From CAZPXZ01 sp965219495 (GTDB lineage Bacteria; Pseudomonadota; Alphaproteobacteria; Rhodobacterales; CAZPXZ01): a DNA stretch of 64,000 bases. This document shows, one piece after another, positions 37,064-46,894 of this stretch. Numbering within the stretch: position 1 is the first letter of the stretch; each line of letters begins with the position of its first letter. The DNA is taken from NCBI GenBank assembly GCA_965219495.1, contig OZ244777.1:2108001-2172000 (forward strand). Reading direction: 5' to 3'. Position numbers and translations under genes: made by a program. The notes under the pieces were generated by a model, which saw only the letters and a program-made list of their open reading frames with translations, was not told where the DNA came from and ran no database searches.

Positions 37064-38011
37064 ATGCGCACATTCCTACTGAGACGGTTCATCGTTCTTC
37101 TCGTGGCGCTCGTGCTGGTGTCCGTGCTGGCCTTTCTCCTGCCCTATATGAGTGAAGCCGACCCCGTCCGCGCGATCATCCATAGCCGCGTTTCCAACCG
37201 GGCCATCGATCCGGACACGGTCGAGAAGCTTCGTATTGCTCTGGGCCTCGACCGGCCGCTGGCGATCCAGTATCTGGAATGGCTCTGGAATGCGGTTCGG
37301 GGGGACTTCGGCCTTTCCTTCAGAAGCCGGGTTCCGGTGGGCGTGTATATCGGTGGCGCGGTCATGGTCTCGATCACGCTCGCGCTCGCCGCGCTCGCCG
37401 TTGCGCTCGCGGTGGCCCTGCCATTGGGCATGGTGGCGGCGCTCAAGCCAGGCGGAAGGGTCGACAACCTGGTCACCTTCCTGACGCAAAGTCTCGTGGC
37501 GATTCCCGAATACTGGTTCGCGCCGTTCGCAGCGCTCTTCTTCGCCGTGCACCTGGGGTGGCTGCCTTCTGCAGGATGGCGGGGACCCGAATACGTCATC
37601 TTGCCCGCCCTCGCATTGGCGCTCCGCCCGATGGCGTATTTCACGCGAGTCATGAGAGCCGCGATGATCGATGTGCTGCAAGCGCCGTACATCATCGCCG
37701 CGCGCAGCCGCGGACTGGGAATGGGCCAGACGGTGTTGCGCCACGGCGTCCGCAATTCCCTGCCGCCGGTCCTCACGCTGTTTGCGTTGTGGCTGGCCGG
37801 CCTGATTGGCGGAGCCGTGGTCGTCGAGGTGATCTTCGCAATCCCCGGTATGGGGCGACTGCTCTACGAAGCGGTCGTCGACCATGACGTTCCGATGATT
37901 CAAGGCGCGATCGTGTGCCTGGTAGCGTTCGCGGTCCTCTTGAGCACGCTCACCGATCTTCTCTATGTCGCACTCAACCCGGCGGTCAGGATCACCAATG
38001 CTTCGGTTTGA
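37064..38011 (+). CDS. ABC transporter permease, DppB type
   Basis: 315 residues, inner membrane, six predicted segments. MRTFLLRRFIVLLVALVLVS start, the conserved LGLDRPLAIQYLEWL, GDFGLSFRSRVPV, and the EAA-type loop IIAARSRGLGMGQTVLRHGVRN. GGAGCG before the start. Pairs with the following DppC-type permease, overlapping it by 14 bases. Confidence 0.92.
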   Translation: MRTFLLRRFIVLLVALVLVSVLAFLLPYMSEADPVRAIIHSRVSNRAIDPDTVEKLRIALGLDRPLAIQYLEWLWNAVRGDFGLSFRSRVPVGVYIGGAVMVSITLALAALAVALAVALPLGMVAALKPGGRVDNLVTFLTQSLVAIPEYWFAPFAALFFAVHLGWLPSAGWRGPEYVILPALALALRPMAYFTRVMRAAMIDVLQAPYIIAARSRGLGMGQTVLRHGVRNSLPPVLTLFALWLAGLIGGAVVVEVIFAIPGMGRLLYEAVVDHDVPMIQGAIVCLVAFAVLLSTLTDLLYVALNPAVRITNASV

Positions 38012-38923
38012 CTCGACGGCCTCGGCCCCTGGGCCCGCCATTCTCGACCGCAGGACCCTGGGGGAGTGGATCGGCCGAGCCTTGAGGGCTGTCCACACCC
38101 GGCACTGGTCGTTCGCGGTTGGCAGCGGGATTTTCCTCATGATCGTGGGCATTCTCGCGCTGACCCCATGGATCGCCCCCTACGATCCGGCTGCGCAAGA
38201 TTTGCTGAAACGGCTGTCGTCCCCGAGCGCCGAGCACTGGCTGGGCGCCGACCAGCTCGGACGGGATGTCCTCAGCCGCCTGCTCTTCGGCGGACAGTTT
38301 TCTGTCACCGTTGCAGCAATCACCGTTGCGATTGCGGCGGTCTTCGGAACAATTCTCGGAGCCGTCAGCGCCCGCACCGGCGGCATTCTGGACGAAGTGA
38401 CCATGCGAGCTGCGACCTGCTGATCTGTTTTCCGATCGTCCTCGTCGCGCTTTTCCTGATCGCAATCGTCGGACCCGGCCACGGAACCCTGATCGTGGCG
38501 TTGTCCATTGTCGGATGGACGCCCTTCGCTCGAATGGCGCGTGGCCTGGCTCTCGAGATCAACACCAAGGATTACATCATGGCGGCCGAGGTCCTAGGAT
38601 GCTCCCGCGCATTCATCATCTTCCGGCATATCATCCCGAACGCCTATCGTCCGATTGCGGCAATCACGTTTCTGAGGTTCGGCCACAAGCTGATTACAGT
38701 CGGCGCCTTGTCCTTCCTCGGCCTCGGCGTTCAACCGCCGCATTCGGACTGGGGCCAGATGCTTGCGGACGCGCTCCCGTTCGTTGAACGAGCGCCGCTG
38801 CTTGCATTCGTTCCCGGTCTCGCGATCTTCATCACCGCCCTCAGCGTCACGTTGATCGGACAGGGCCTGGAGATCGAGGTGAAGACCGGAAAGAAGGATG
38901 CGGAATTGGTTTCCGCATCCTGA
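37998..38923 (+). pseudogene. ABC transporter permease, DppC type, single frameshift
   Basis: The N-terminal part (HWLGADQLGRDVLSRLLFGG, AARTGGILDEVTMRA-type region) runs in one frame to a TGA at 38421-38423. The rest (DLLICFPIVLVALFLIAIVG, EAA loop IMAAEVLGCSRAFIIFRHIIPNA, LSFLGLGVQPPHSDWG) continues in the next frame to 38923. Loss of one base near 38405-38413 explains it: adding one base gives MRAxDLLICFP as in intact permeases. Either a true recent mutation that disables the transporter or a sequence error; all neighbours are intact. Confidence 0.85.
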
Positions 38924-39094
38924 AGCAGGGACGGAAAGGACCGCAAGGCGTGATTCGTTCCGGGCAAGGCCTGCCAAATTGCGAAGGCAGACATTCGGGG
39001 ACAATTGGCGCTTGCCCGGGTTCGTCTCAGTTCAAGGCGTGGTCCGGCGCGAACGGGGACATGAACAATTGGCGACCGGACAAAACACTCGGGA

Positions 39095-40225
39095 ATGGTG
39101 ATGAAACCGTTCCGGCAGGGAGAAGTGCTCAACGTGGAATCCGAGCGTAGCCGGACGGTAGTTCCGCATCGAAAATCCTCTCCGGCGGGTCCGCTCCTGG
39201 AGGTCGAAGGATTGTCTATCGGCTTCCCGGAATCGGAAGGCGGAGAGCTGGTAGTGGAAAACCTGGATCTGCAAATCGGCCCTGGCGAAGTTGTCGCCTT
39301 GGTCGGTGAGTCGGGATCGGGCAAGACCATGACGGCGTTGTCGCTGGTCCGGTTGCTGCCCGCCGTGTTCGCCATAAACGGAGGCGCCATACGGTTTGAC
39401 GGCGAAGAGGTCCGCGACATGACTGCGGCCGAACTCAACAAGTTGCGGGGCGGACGCATCGCAATGATCTTCCAGCAACCGCAGGCGATGCTCGATCCGA
39501 CCGCCACGGTGAGTTCGCAAGTCGCCGAGCCACTGCGGCTGCACCGGCAACTGGACCGGCGGGCGGCGAGTTCGCGCGTGATTGAACTGTTGCGGGAGGT
39601 CGGGATCCCGGAACCGGTGGAACGGGCCCGCAGCTACGCGCATCAGTTGTCCGGAGGCATGGCGCAACGAGTGATGATTGCTGCGGCCTTGAGCGCGGAT
39701 CCGGACCTTCTGATCGCGGACGAGCCGACCACCGCGCTCGATGTCACGGTGCAGACGCAGATTCTGCAACTACTGGATCGCGAGCGCCGCGAACGGCGAT
39801 TGGCGATCCTGCTCATTTCCCACGACCTGACCGTCGTCTCGTCCTTGGCGGACCGCGTCGCGGTCATGTATGCGGGCCGCGTCGTTGAAGAGGGGCCAAC
39901 CCGGGCCATTCTCAACAAGCCGCGCCACCCCTACACGCAGGCTCTTCTGCGCTGCTCGATTCTCCAGTCGGGCGACGACCAGATGTTGTACTCCATACCT
40001 CAAAGCGCCGAACCCGGAAAGGAGAGGATCTTGGGCTGCCGGTTCCGGCCGCGCTGCACTACCGCCGACAAACACGGTATTGCCGGACAGTGCGAACAAC
40101 TGGAACCGCAGCTCAGCGCCTATGCCGAGCATTGCCGGTGCCGGTGCTGGGCGGTAGCGCCCTCCGAACCCGGCCGGACCGAATCCGACCGCACGGCTCC
40201 GGCCGGATGGGAGTCAACGGCGTGA
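39095..40225 (+). CDS. Dipeptide/oligopeptide-type ABC ATPase (DppD)
   Basis: 376 residues. Walker A GESGSGKT, Q-loop FQQPQAMLDP, signature LSGGMAQR, Walker B LLIADEPT, H-loop ISHDLTVV, then the oligopeptide-transporter C-terminal extension with the Cys cluster (GCRFRPRCTTADKHGIAGQC). Start ATG 39095 or 39101. An N-terminal extension of about 30 residues precedes the domain. Confidence 0.9.
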   Translation: MVMKPFRQGEVLNVESERSRTVVPHRKSSPAGPLLEVEGLSIGFPESEGGELVVENLDLQIGPGEVVALVGESGSGKTMTALSLVRLLPAVFAINGGAIRFDGEEVRDMTAAELNKLRGGRIAMIFQQPQAMLDPTATVSSQVAEPLRLHRQLDRRAASSRVIELLREVGIPEPVERARSYAHQLSGGMAQRVMIAAALSADPDLLIADEPTTALDVTVQTQILQLLDRERRERRLAILLISHDLTVVSSLADRVAVMYAGRVVEEGPTRAILNKPRHPYTQALLRCSILQSGDDQMLYSIPQSAEPGKERILGCRFRPRCTTADKHGIAGQCEQLEPQLSAYAEHCRCRCWAVAPSEPGRTESDRTAPAGWESTA

Positions 40226-41271
40226 ACCCCCGCAGTATTCCAGAAGTGGAAGCGGCGAAACCGGAGGCGCCTCACATTGCCGTGGAAGGAATCGTCAAGC
40301 ACTTTCCGGTCCGGGCTGGCGCGGGTGTCCGCGGGGGCCTGGTTCGCGCGGTGGACGGTGTGTCGATTTCCATCCGCAAGAACGAGGTTCTCGGCCTGGT
40401 TGGCGAGTCCGGGTGCGGAAAGAGCACGCTGGCCCGGCTGCTCCTGAAGCTCATACCGCCCGACGACGGCAAGGTCGCAATCGCGGGCCGCGACATTCTG
40501 GCCCTGGATGGCGGGGAGCTAAGAAAGCTGCGCCGGTCGATGCAGTTGATTTTTCAGGATTCGCTTTCGGCAATGGATCCGCGAATGCGAATCGGAACGA
40601 GTCTTGAAGCCCCGCTCGCTCAGCATCGCATCGGCGATCGGCAAGAGCGCCGGGAACGAGTTTTCCGCATGCTTTCCGAGGTGGGTCTTGACGAGTCGAT
40701 TTATGACCGCATGCCGAGCCAATGCTCGGGCGGTCAGTTGCAGCGCGCGGCGATCGCCCGGGCGCTCCTGCTTGAGCCGAGTTTCCTGATCTGCGACGAG
40801 CCGACATCGTCGCTCGACGCATCGGTCCGCGCCCAGGTACTTAACCTGCTGATCAAGCTCAAGAACCGGTTCGGCCTGACCGTGTTGATGATTTCCCATG
40901 ATCTTCGAGTCATCAAGTATTTTTGTGATCGCGTGGCCGTCATGTATCTCGGCCAGATCGTCGAGATCGCCGATCGCGATATCCTCTTCAGCAAACCCGC
41001 CCATCCCTATACCCGCGCCCTGATCGCGGCGTCCTGGCTCGAGGAATTTGAACTCGCAACCAATGGCGAAACCGTGCGGGGGGAGCCGCCGAGTCCCGTG
41101 GATCCCCCGGGCGGCTGCCGTTTTCATCCCCGATGTCCGATGGCCGAGAAACGATGCATTCAGGAGGCCCCGATGTTGGAAGCTGCAGGTCCAAGCCATT
41201 TGGCGCGATGCCATTTCCGGCACAGGAGATTGGACCCGAAAAGCGAAGAAATCATGCGGAGATTGGGCTGA
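40222..41271 (+). CDS. Dipeptide/oligopeptide-type ABC ATPase (DppF)
   Basis: 349 residues from GTG 40222, which overlaps the preceding stop (GTGA) and has GGGAG at the right distance; ATG 40207 is an alternative. Walker A GESGCGKS, FQDSLSAMDPRM, signature CSGGQLQR, Walker B LICDEPT, ISHDLRVI, and the C-terminal Cys region (GGCRFHPRCPMAEKRC). Last gene of the transport operon. Confidence 0.9.
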   Translation: MNPRSIPEVEAAKPEAPHIAVEGIVKHFPVRAGAGVRGGLVRAVDGVSISIRKNEVLGLVGESGCGKSTLARLLLKLIPPDDGKVAIAGRDILALDGGELRKLRRSMQLIFQDSLSAMDPRMRIGTSLEAPLAQHRIGDRQERRERVFRMLSEVGLDESIYDRMPSQCSGGQLQRAAIARALLLEPSFLICDEPTSSLDASVRAQVLNLLIKLKNRFGLTVLMISHDLRVIKYFCDRVAVMYLGQIVEIADRDILFSKPAHPYTRALIAASWLEEFELATNGETVRGEPPSPVDPPGGCRFHPRCPMAEKRCIQEAPMLEAAGPSHLARCHFRHRRLDPKSEEIMRRLG

Positions 41272-41686
41272 AGGCGAGGTCTGCCGGTCGCTCCACGCCA
41301 GACTGACTGGAATTGGCGGAAGGAATGAACTCGCTCACCGATCTCCGGAAACCCGGATTCATTCACCAGGCGCCGCAGTTTCGGGCCGGTTCAATCTGTT
41401 CAGGCTCCTCGATGATTGCTCCCGCGATTCCCCTTCGGGGCGCCGAGTCCGATCAAGAGAACCGAGCGTGCTGCTGCGCGAGTTGCAACCCAATCCGGCC
41501 TTGCTCGCACTCTGCGGATTTTCGGCGCTTCCCCAGGAGAGCGCGCCGAAGCGGGTGGTGTCGGAGGCGGACGTATCGTCGGGTGATGTCCTGAAGTTGC
41601 TGGATATTCTTGGAGGGGCGTGCATTCCGGTTGAGTGAATGCTCCACCGCCGGCGAAGGCCGACAGTCCACCGGGGGACACACCCC
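41272..41686. other. Stretch without recognised gene
   Basis: About 415 bases at the border between the transporter operon and the mobile-element-rich region. Nothing recognised. Confidence 0.4.
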
Positions 41687-41998
41687 ATGACGAAGGGAAT
41701 GCCCGGACCCATGCGGACACGCCAGTCCCTTTCGGAGTTGATTGAGGGCTGACTTTCCTTGCCCGATGGCCGCAGCGAGTTGGTGCAGCTGGCGACCCGC
41801 CTGATTCTTGAGGAAGCGCTGGAGGCGGAGAGCTGCGACGCGATCGGGCGCGAGTACTGCGAAAACGGTGCGGCGCCGGGACAGGGCTATCGTAACGGCG
41901 TGCGCACGGGACGTCTGAAGACAGCGGAGGGATCGATCGAGTATTCGGCTCCGCAGGTTGCCGGGCGGGAGGCGCCGTTCCGTTCGCGCATCCGTTGA
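41687..41998 (+). pseudogene. IS256-type (mutator) transposase, N-terminal remnant
   Basis: The N-terminus of a mutator-type transposase: RQSLSELIEG, then an in-frame TGA at 41750-41752, then LPDGRSELVQLATRLILEEALEAE and GQGYRNGVRTGRLKTAEGSI up to EAPFRSRIR, where it ends in TGA. The catalytic domain is missing. Dead remnant. Confidence 0.8.
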
Positions 41999-42650
41999 GG
42001 AAGGAAGCTCCCGAGCCATCGTTAGGCGGATTGGTCGGTCTCGTCCCAAATGGTCGGACGCGTGAGCTGAGTTGCTGCTACGCATAGGGGAGCGTCACCA
42101 TTCGCGGCAAGGCGAAGATGACCGCCCGGGTCGGCCTCGCGATGGCGGTTATGATGGCCTTGGCGCTCGGCCATCTCCGCGCTGGCCGCAAGCAACAAAT
42201 GCGATCCCTGGTTGGCGCCATACCGGTCCACGACACCGGATAGGGTTGCCCACCGCATCGCCGCCGAAACCGCCCGACAGCGAAACCGAGCCGCGCCTGA
42301 TTCGGCCCGCGGGGCTCGCGGCCGCCCATACGACCTTGTTCGCCAGAATGCCGCCGAACTCAAGCCGACCCTGGCGCCTCGGCGCCGCCGGAAGGCAGCA
42401 AAAGGTCGATGCCGACCCCGCCAGTTACCTCTCAAGAGGCTGCCCGAACAAAAAAATGGCTACAGCGCAAACCCCTCTGAATATAGGGGGAGACGGGAGC
42501 CGAGCGGCAGCGGACCCACAGAAATACCGGAGCTCGTCTGGTAGGTGGTCGACGCAGATTTACGCATCGTGCCGGACGGCAAGTGCAGTTGGCTGCGCAA
42601 CGCGAATCTGGTACATTCGCACAATCAAGAATCTACAGCGAGGCTGATCG
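41999..42650. other. Stretch without recognised gene
   Basis: About 650 bases. Overlapping open frames on both strands (+ 42072-42647, - 42022-42435) without recognisable domains; probably transposon debris. Confidence 0.4.
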
Positions 42651-43070
42651 ATGAGAACGCTGGTCGTCCCCCGTTTCGAGCCTTCGACAATCGAAGCTGA
42701 AGCAAGAATGAAGTGGCGTGGCGACCACCAAAGGGTTTCCACAACGCCGACCAGTCACTTGGAGATAGACGGTGTCTCGATCACCAGCCGTTACGACAAG
42801 GCTCACGAATTCGATTCCATGGCTGGCATGGTGAGAGGCGTAGACGAACACTTGCGGCCGCTGATTGAGAGCATATGGTGCGATAGCAAGGCAAATGCAT
42901 GCTACTCTGTCAAGCTGCGAGCGTGTTCCAATCGGCAAGCTCAGGCCATTGCCGATCAAATCGACAGAAATTGTCGTGACCATGACGGTGGTCACAATGG
43001 TATATCGCTTGAACGGACTGATGGCAGTCAATTGGTCGTAGATCCTTGGTGGTTAGACGATCTTCAATAA
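42651..43070 (+). CDS. Hypothetical protein
   Basis: 139 residues. Opening RTLVVPRFEPSTIEAEARMKW, a possible nuclease- or ligand-type fold with HLEIDGVSITSRYDKAH, and an acidic end VVDPWWLDDL. GAGGCTGATCG precedes the start. Base composition is more AT-rich than the core genes, which suggests transfer. No family recognised. Confidence 0.45.
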   Translation: MRTLVVPRFEPSTIEAEARMKWRGDHQRVSTTPTSHLEIDGVSITSRYDKAHEFDSMAGMVRGVDEHLRPLIESIWCDSKANACYSVKLRACSNRQAQAIADQIDRNCRDHDGGHNGISLERTDGSQLVVDPWWLDDLQ

Positions 43071-43344
43071 AAGTTCGATCGTCAACAGCGAATGATTAAC
43101 TATTGATTGTCCGTACAGTCGAGGGAGGAAAAGTCCAGTTCCACCGTGAATGTCTTGACCGGCGTGTCTGTCAATTCACAGAAACGAACGACGTCGATCC
43201 AAAGTGCCCAGCCACTAACAAATATTTGAAGGCGGATTGCGGGCTTGTGTCCAAGATCAGTGTCGATTTCGTCGAGTCCACCTATTCCGTATGAACCCAA
43301 TTGAGCTAGTCTAACTTCGCGAGCGCCAGACTAACTTGTGCAAT

Positions 43345-44470
43345 GTAGCTGGCCATCGCGGACGATCCGTTGCATGAGCCGGTCGTAGCGGGTCTCGCCG
43401 CCCTAGCGGGGCGAGCGCTTGTTGCGAAAATTGTGCGACTCGTCGATGACGATGAGGTCGTAGTTGCCCCAATTCACATGAGCTAGGTCGATGTCGCCTG
43501 ACAGGCCGCCGTCGCGCGACAGATCGGTATGGTTGAGAATGTCGTAGTTGAAACGGTCGCCGGCGAGGAAGTTACGGCGGTCGTTGGCGCGATTGAGGCT
43601 CCAGTTGTCGCGCAGCCGCTTGGGGCAGAGTACCAGGACGCGGTCGTTGCGTAGCTCGTGATATTTGATGATGGCCAGCGGCTCGAAGGTTTTGCCGAGG
43701 CCGACGCTGTCGGCGATGATGCATCCGCCGAACCGTTCGAGTTTGTCAATGGCGCCGACAACCCCGTCGCGCTGGAACTTGAACAGTCTATTCCAGACTT
43801 CCGTGTCGCGAATTCCGGTCGCCGACTTGACGACCTGCTATTCGTCGAGCTCGCCGCCCTCGGTCCGGAAGCGGTTGTGCAGGATCTGCGCGTAGAGCCT
43901 GGACGGACCGCGGTGCGCGGCGTGGTCGCGCAGCGTCGCCACAATATCCGCCTTCGCGGCGCTACTTCCGGTCAGCGCAGACCATTGCGCATCGAACCTT
44001 GCCCCCAAGCGATCACATTCCTCGGGCGTTTCGGAAGCCTGAATCAGATTGAGCGGGTTGCCCAGCGCGAGGCCGAGCCCGTCGGTGCTGAACGAAAATG
44101 AACCGAGCAGGGATTGCCTTGGGTGGCCGTCGCCACTGCGCAGCACGACCGCCCCTTGGGGAACCGCACCGTTCGCTCTGCGCACCTCGGCCGCTTTCTC
44201 GATCCATTCGGCACAACGGCCAGCCAGCCAGCGACCCTGGAGCCGATTGCGGGCGGCTCGGTCCGCGGCGGATCCCAAAAGATCGAGCTCCGTATTGTCG
44301 GGAGGCAGAACGAGGTGCACACCCGCCATGCGCGCCAGATTTCCCGCAAGCTCGCCGAATGCGAAAAGAGACAGTGCTCCAGACGCAAGATTGATGCGAT
44401 GGCCTGCCTGGATCCAAGGCCAAATGAGATCGACCACACGGTCTGTTCCCGTGTTGGGAACAATCCTCAT
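43345..44470 (-). pseudogene. PLD-SNF2 type DEAD-like helicase of a defence island, two in-frame stops and 3' truncation
   Basis: From ATG 44470: a phospholipase D-like N-terminal region (MRIVPNTGTDRVVDLIWPWI, LSLFAFGELAGNLARMAGVHLVLPPD, GSFSFSTDGLGL, NLIQASETPEECDRL) to ELDE, then TAG at 43838-43840. In the same frame the SNF2 helicase domain continues: KSATGIRDTEVWNRLFKFQ, Walker A IIADSVGLGKT, Walker B YDLIVIDESHNFRNK, then TAG at 43403-43405; similarity stops near 43345. Intact relatives are long helicases found with DUF499 and DUF1156 genes. This copy is dead. Confidence 0.85.
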
Positions 44471-44916
44471 CGCGGTCCGGCGGTCCAGGGGTCGACCGTT
44501 TCGACCCCGGTATTGCGGAATTCACCGGTGTTTCGCGTGACCACGGCGAGCCCGCGGGAGGCCGCCGCCGCCGCGAGAAACGCATCCGGAATGTGATCGT
44601 CAAGCGGCTCTCCACGCCGGCGCTTTTCTTCCATGATTCGGGCACACGCCTGGGCATCGGCCAGAGACCAGTCAACGATCCGGTCTTCGAACAGCTCGTC
44701 AAGAAGATCGTGGAACCGATGGGCGAGGCTGTCCCGACGTCGGCCAGGAGCGAGACGGCCGATACCGTCGAGGACCTCCCAGACGGTGATGGACGCGAGT
44801 CCGATGCCCTCGGCCGCGATCGAATCGAGAAAGGCGGCAACGCGCGGTTCCGGCTGCGGTCGCATCATTTCGGAGATGACGTTCGTATCTATGAGCCAAG
44901 CAAGCTGAGCGGTCAT
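44467..44916 (-). CDS. vapC: VapC-type PIN-domain ribonuclease toxin
   Basis: 149 residues from ATG 44916. PIN acids: D10 in WLIDTNVISE, E47 in TVWEVLDG, D111 in HIPDAFLAA; the last position lies in VTRNTGEF. The FitB-like subgroup cleaves RNA. It overlaps its antitoxin gene by 4 bases (ATGA) and ends 4 bases into the helicase remnant start. Intact. Confidence 0.9.
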   Translation of the reverse strand: MTAQLAWLIDTNVISEMMRPQPEPRVAAFLDSIAAEGIGLASITVWEVLDGIGRLAPGRRRDSLAHRFHDLLDELFEDRIVDWSLADAQACARIMEEKRRRGEPLDDHIPDAFLAAAAASRGLAVVTRNTGEFRNTGVETVDPWTAGPR

Positions 44917-45170
44917 TCCTCGTCCTTGTTGGAGAACGACAGTGGCCTGTAGCCGCAACGCGCCGGTGGCGGCAGTTCGACCCCGTGTTCCGCCCCAAAA
45001 TGCCGCGCGAAGGCCTCGGATGGCTTCGGCCGGCGCTCGGTCTTCGTGCGCTTCTCGTGAATCAGGCGACGCACGAGCTCTTCCATCGAGACGCCGACCT
45101 GCCGGGCCTCACGCTTCAGCCAGGACTTGTCCGTAGGATCGATGTCGCGGACGGTGATGCTGGAACTCAT
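44913..45170 (-). CDS. vapB: FitA/VapB-type ribbon-helix-helix antitoxin
   Basis: 85 residues: SSSITVRDIDPTDKSWLKREARQVGVSMEELVRRLIHE is a ribbon-helix-helix of the FitA/VapB group; the C-terminal part wraps the toxin. GAGG before the start. The pair is complete, unlike the other PIN locus at 2.2-2.8 kb. Confidence 0.88.
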   Translation of the reverse strand: MSSSITVRDIDPTDKSWLKREARQVGVSMEELVRRLIHEKRTKTERRPKPSEAFARHFGAEHGVELPPPARCGYRPLSFSNKDEE

Positions 45171-45341
45171 GTCAGCGCCTCTTCTTCGGTTGGCGGCCGG
45201 TTTGCAGGACCGACGATGCCAGCAAATTATGCAATCAAGGCAGGGAAATCAAAAGTCTGGTGCCGCGAGAGCGGTTGCGCCAGTACCGCCGGCACCCACC
45301 CGCCATAAGCGACGCAAGCGGACCCACGGGCGCTGGATCTG

Positions 45342-45726
45342 ATGGTCGCCTCGATCGGTACGGTCGCAAGTCCGTCCCAGGGCACCAGCTATTACGAGCG
45401 GGACGGCTACTACGCGAAGGACGATCCCGAGCACCGTGAGGCGAGCGCCGGGGCGGGCCGGGGCGCGGCCGAACTCGGGCTCGAAGGCCCGGTCTACCCG
45501 GACGTGTTCAGGGCGGTGCTGAAGGGCGATGTGCCCAAGGGGCCGGCGCCTCGGCCGCAAGGGCAAGGACGGCGAGATCCATTACCATCCCGGCCGCGAC
45601 CTCACGTTCTCGGCCCCCGCGTCTGTATCTCTGGCGGCGTTGATCGACGGCGACGTGCGCATCGTCGAAGCCCATGGCCGGGCCGTGATGCCTCGCCGCC
45701 GCCGGGGTTGTTGTATTTCGGATTAG
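45342..45726 (+). pseudogene. MobF-type conjugative relaxase (TraA-like), N-terminal stub
   Basis: MVASIGTVASPSQGTSYYERDGYYAKDDPEHREAS-type N-terminus of a MobF relaxase, with a frameshift near 45535 after which GRDLTFSAPASVSLAALIDGD continues in another frame. Similarity ends around 45726; the catalytic and helicase domains are absent. Evidence that part of this region came from a conjugative element or plasmid. Confidence 0.8.
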
Positions 45727-46057
45727 ATCGTTGAGATTGGACCAATTTTTCCCGGAATAAACCATTTATGAAATGGTTGGGAAGTTGGAATTGTCCGGTA
45801 AAACCTGACGTGATTTCTCTCTCCAGGCAACTTCTTTCGAGCAGCTGCACACGGCCCCACCGGTAGCGCTGTTCGCGGTTCCATGGCGCATTCCGGGCGC
45901 TTGCATCTTGTTCCGGGAACTACTGCATGTACGGTGCGGGGTCTCGACGCGGTGCCGAACCGGAGCCTGAACATGCAGATCCGGTTGCGGACATCCCTGA
46001 ACGACCAAGAGTACGTCGTCACGCAGGCGTGGCGCCACATGCAGCTGAAGGCCTGCG

Positions 46058-46859
46058 ATGGCGTCGCGGGTCGACGACGGCCCGGACCTGGAAACCGACG
46101 GCGTAAGCCGCTGGCGCCTGGCGGACATCCGCGACAAGGTGCTGGCGCATTTCCACGTTCGTTTGTGCCTGGAATCGATCCGCTGCCTGTTGCGCTCTCT
46201 CGGCTATTCGCATGTTTCGCCGCGTCCCGTTTCACCCTTGGGCGGCGGCCGCCAAGCAGGCGGCTTTGCACCGAGATTTCCGTAGGTTGGCGCCGGACGC
46301 GGCACCCGAGGGAACCGATCCGGAGGGCATCGAATTCTGTTTTCAGGATGAAGCGCGGGCCGGGCAGAAGGGCATGCTGTCGCGGGTCTGGACGCGCAAG
46401 GGAAGTCGCCCGCGCGTGGTCCGGGATCACCGGTAGGGCTACGCCTACTTGTTCGCCGCCGTCCGCCCTGCGAACCCGGTGGCGGTGGGCCATATTTGCG
46501 ACCGCGCCAATGCCGATGAGATGAACCGCCATCTCGCCAACATCGCGGCCGCGGTCCCGCCCGGACGCCATACCGTGCTCGTGCCCGACGGCGCCGGGTG
46601 GCATCGCGCAAAGCGCCTGGAGGTCCCCGCCAACATCTCCTTGTTGCGGTTACCGCTCTACAGCCTGGAGCTCAATCCCATGGAAAACGTCTTCGCGTTC
46701 CTGAAAGGCACCTTCCTCGCCAACCGGGTATTCGCAACCGTCGAAGAGGTGCGGGATAGCATCGCCAGCGCCTGGACGAGCTTCCGCTCGGACCCCGAGA
46801 GAATCGCATCCATCACGATGCGGGAATGGGCAAACTGCACCGGCGAGACCCCTTCATGA
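46058..46859 (+). pseudogene. IS630-family transposase, frameshift and nonsense codon
   Basis: Blocks typical of IS630 transposases: DGVSRWRLADIRDKVLAHFHV, then after a frameshift AKQAALHRDFRRLAPDAAPEG and FCFQDEARAGQKGMLSRVW (first Asp). A TAG replaces the Tyr of DHRYGYAY at 46436-46438. Then VPDGAGWHRAKRL (second Asp) and LELNPMENVFAFLKG (Glu). The right-end inverted repeat is at 46872-46894 (GGTCAAGACTTAGTAGAAAT and on). The left end was not found. It interrupts the DUF1156 gene. Confidence 0.85.
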
Positions 46860-46894
46860 GCCCCTCGCACAGGTCAAGACTTAGTAGAAATGGT

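Noticed and set aside
45735..45790. Palindrome AACCATTTATGAAATGGTT as left end of the IS630 copy
   Set aside because: Only the first seven bases agree with the IS630 inverted repeat; it is more likely a chance or unrelated hairpin.
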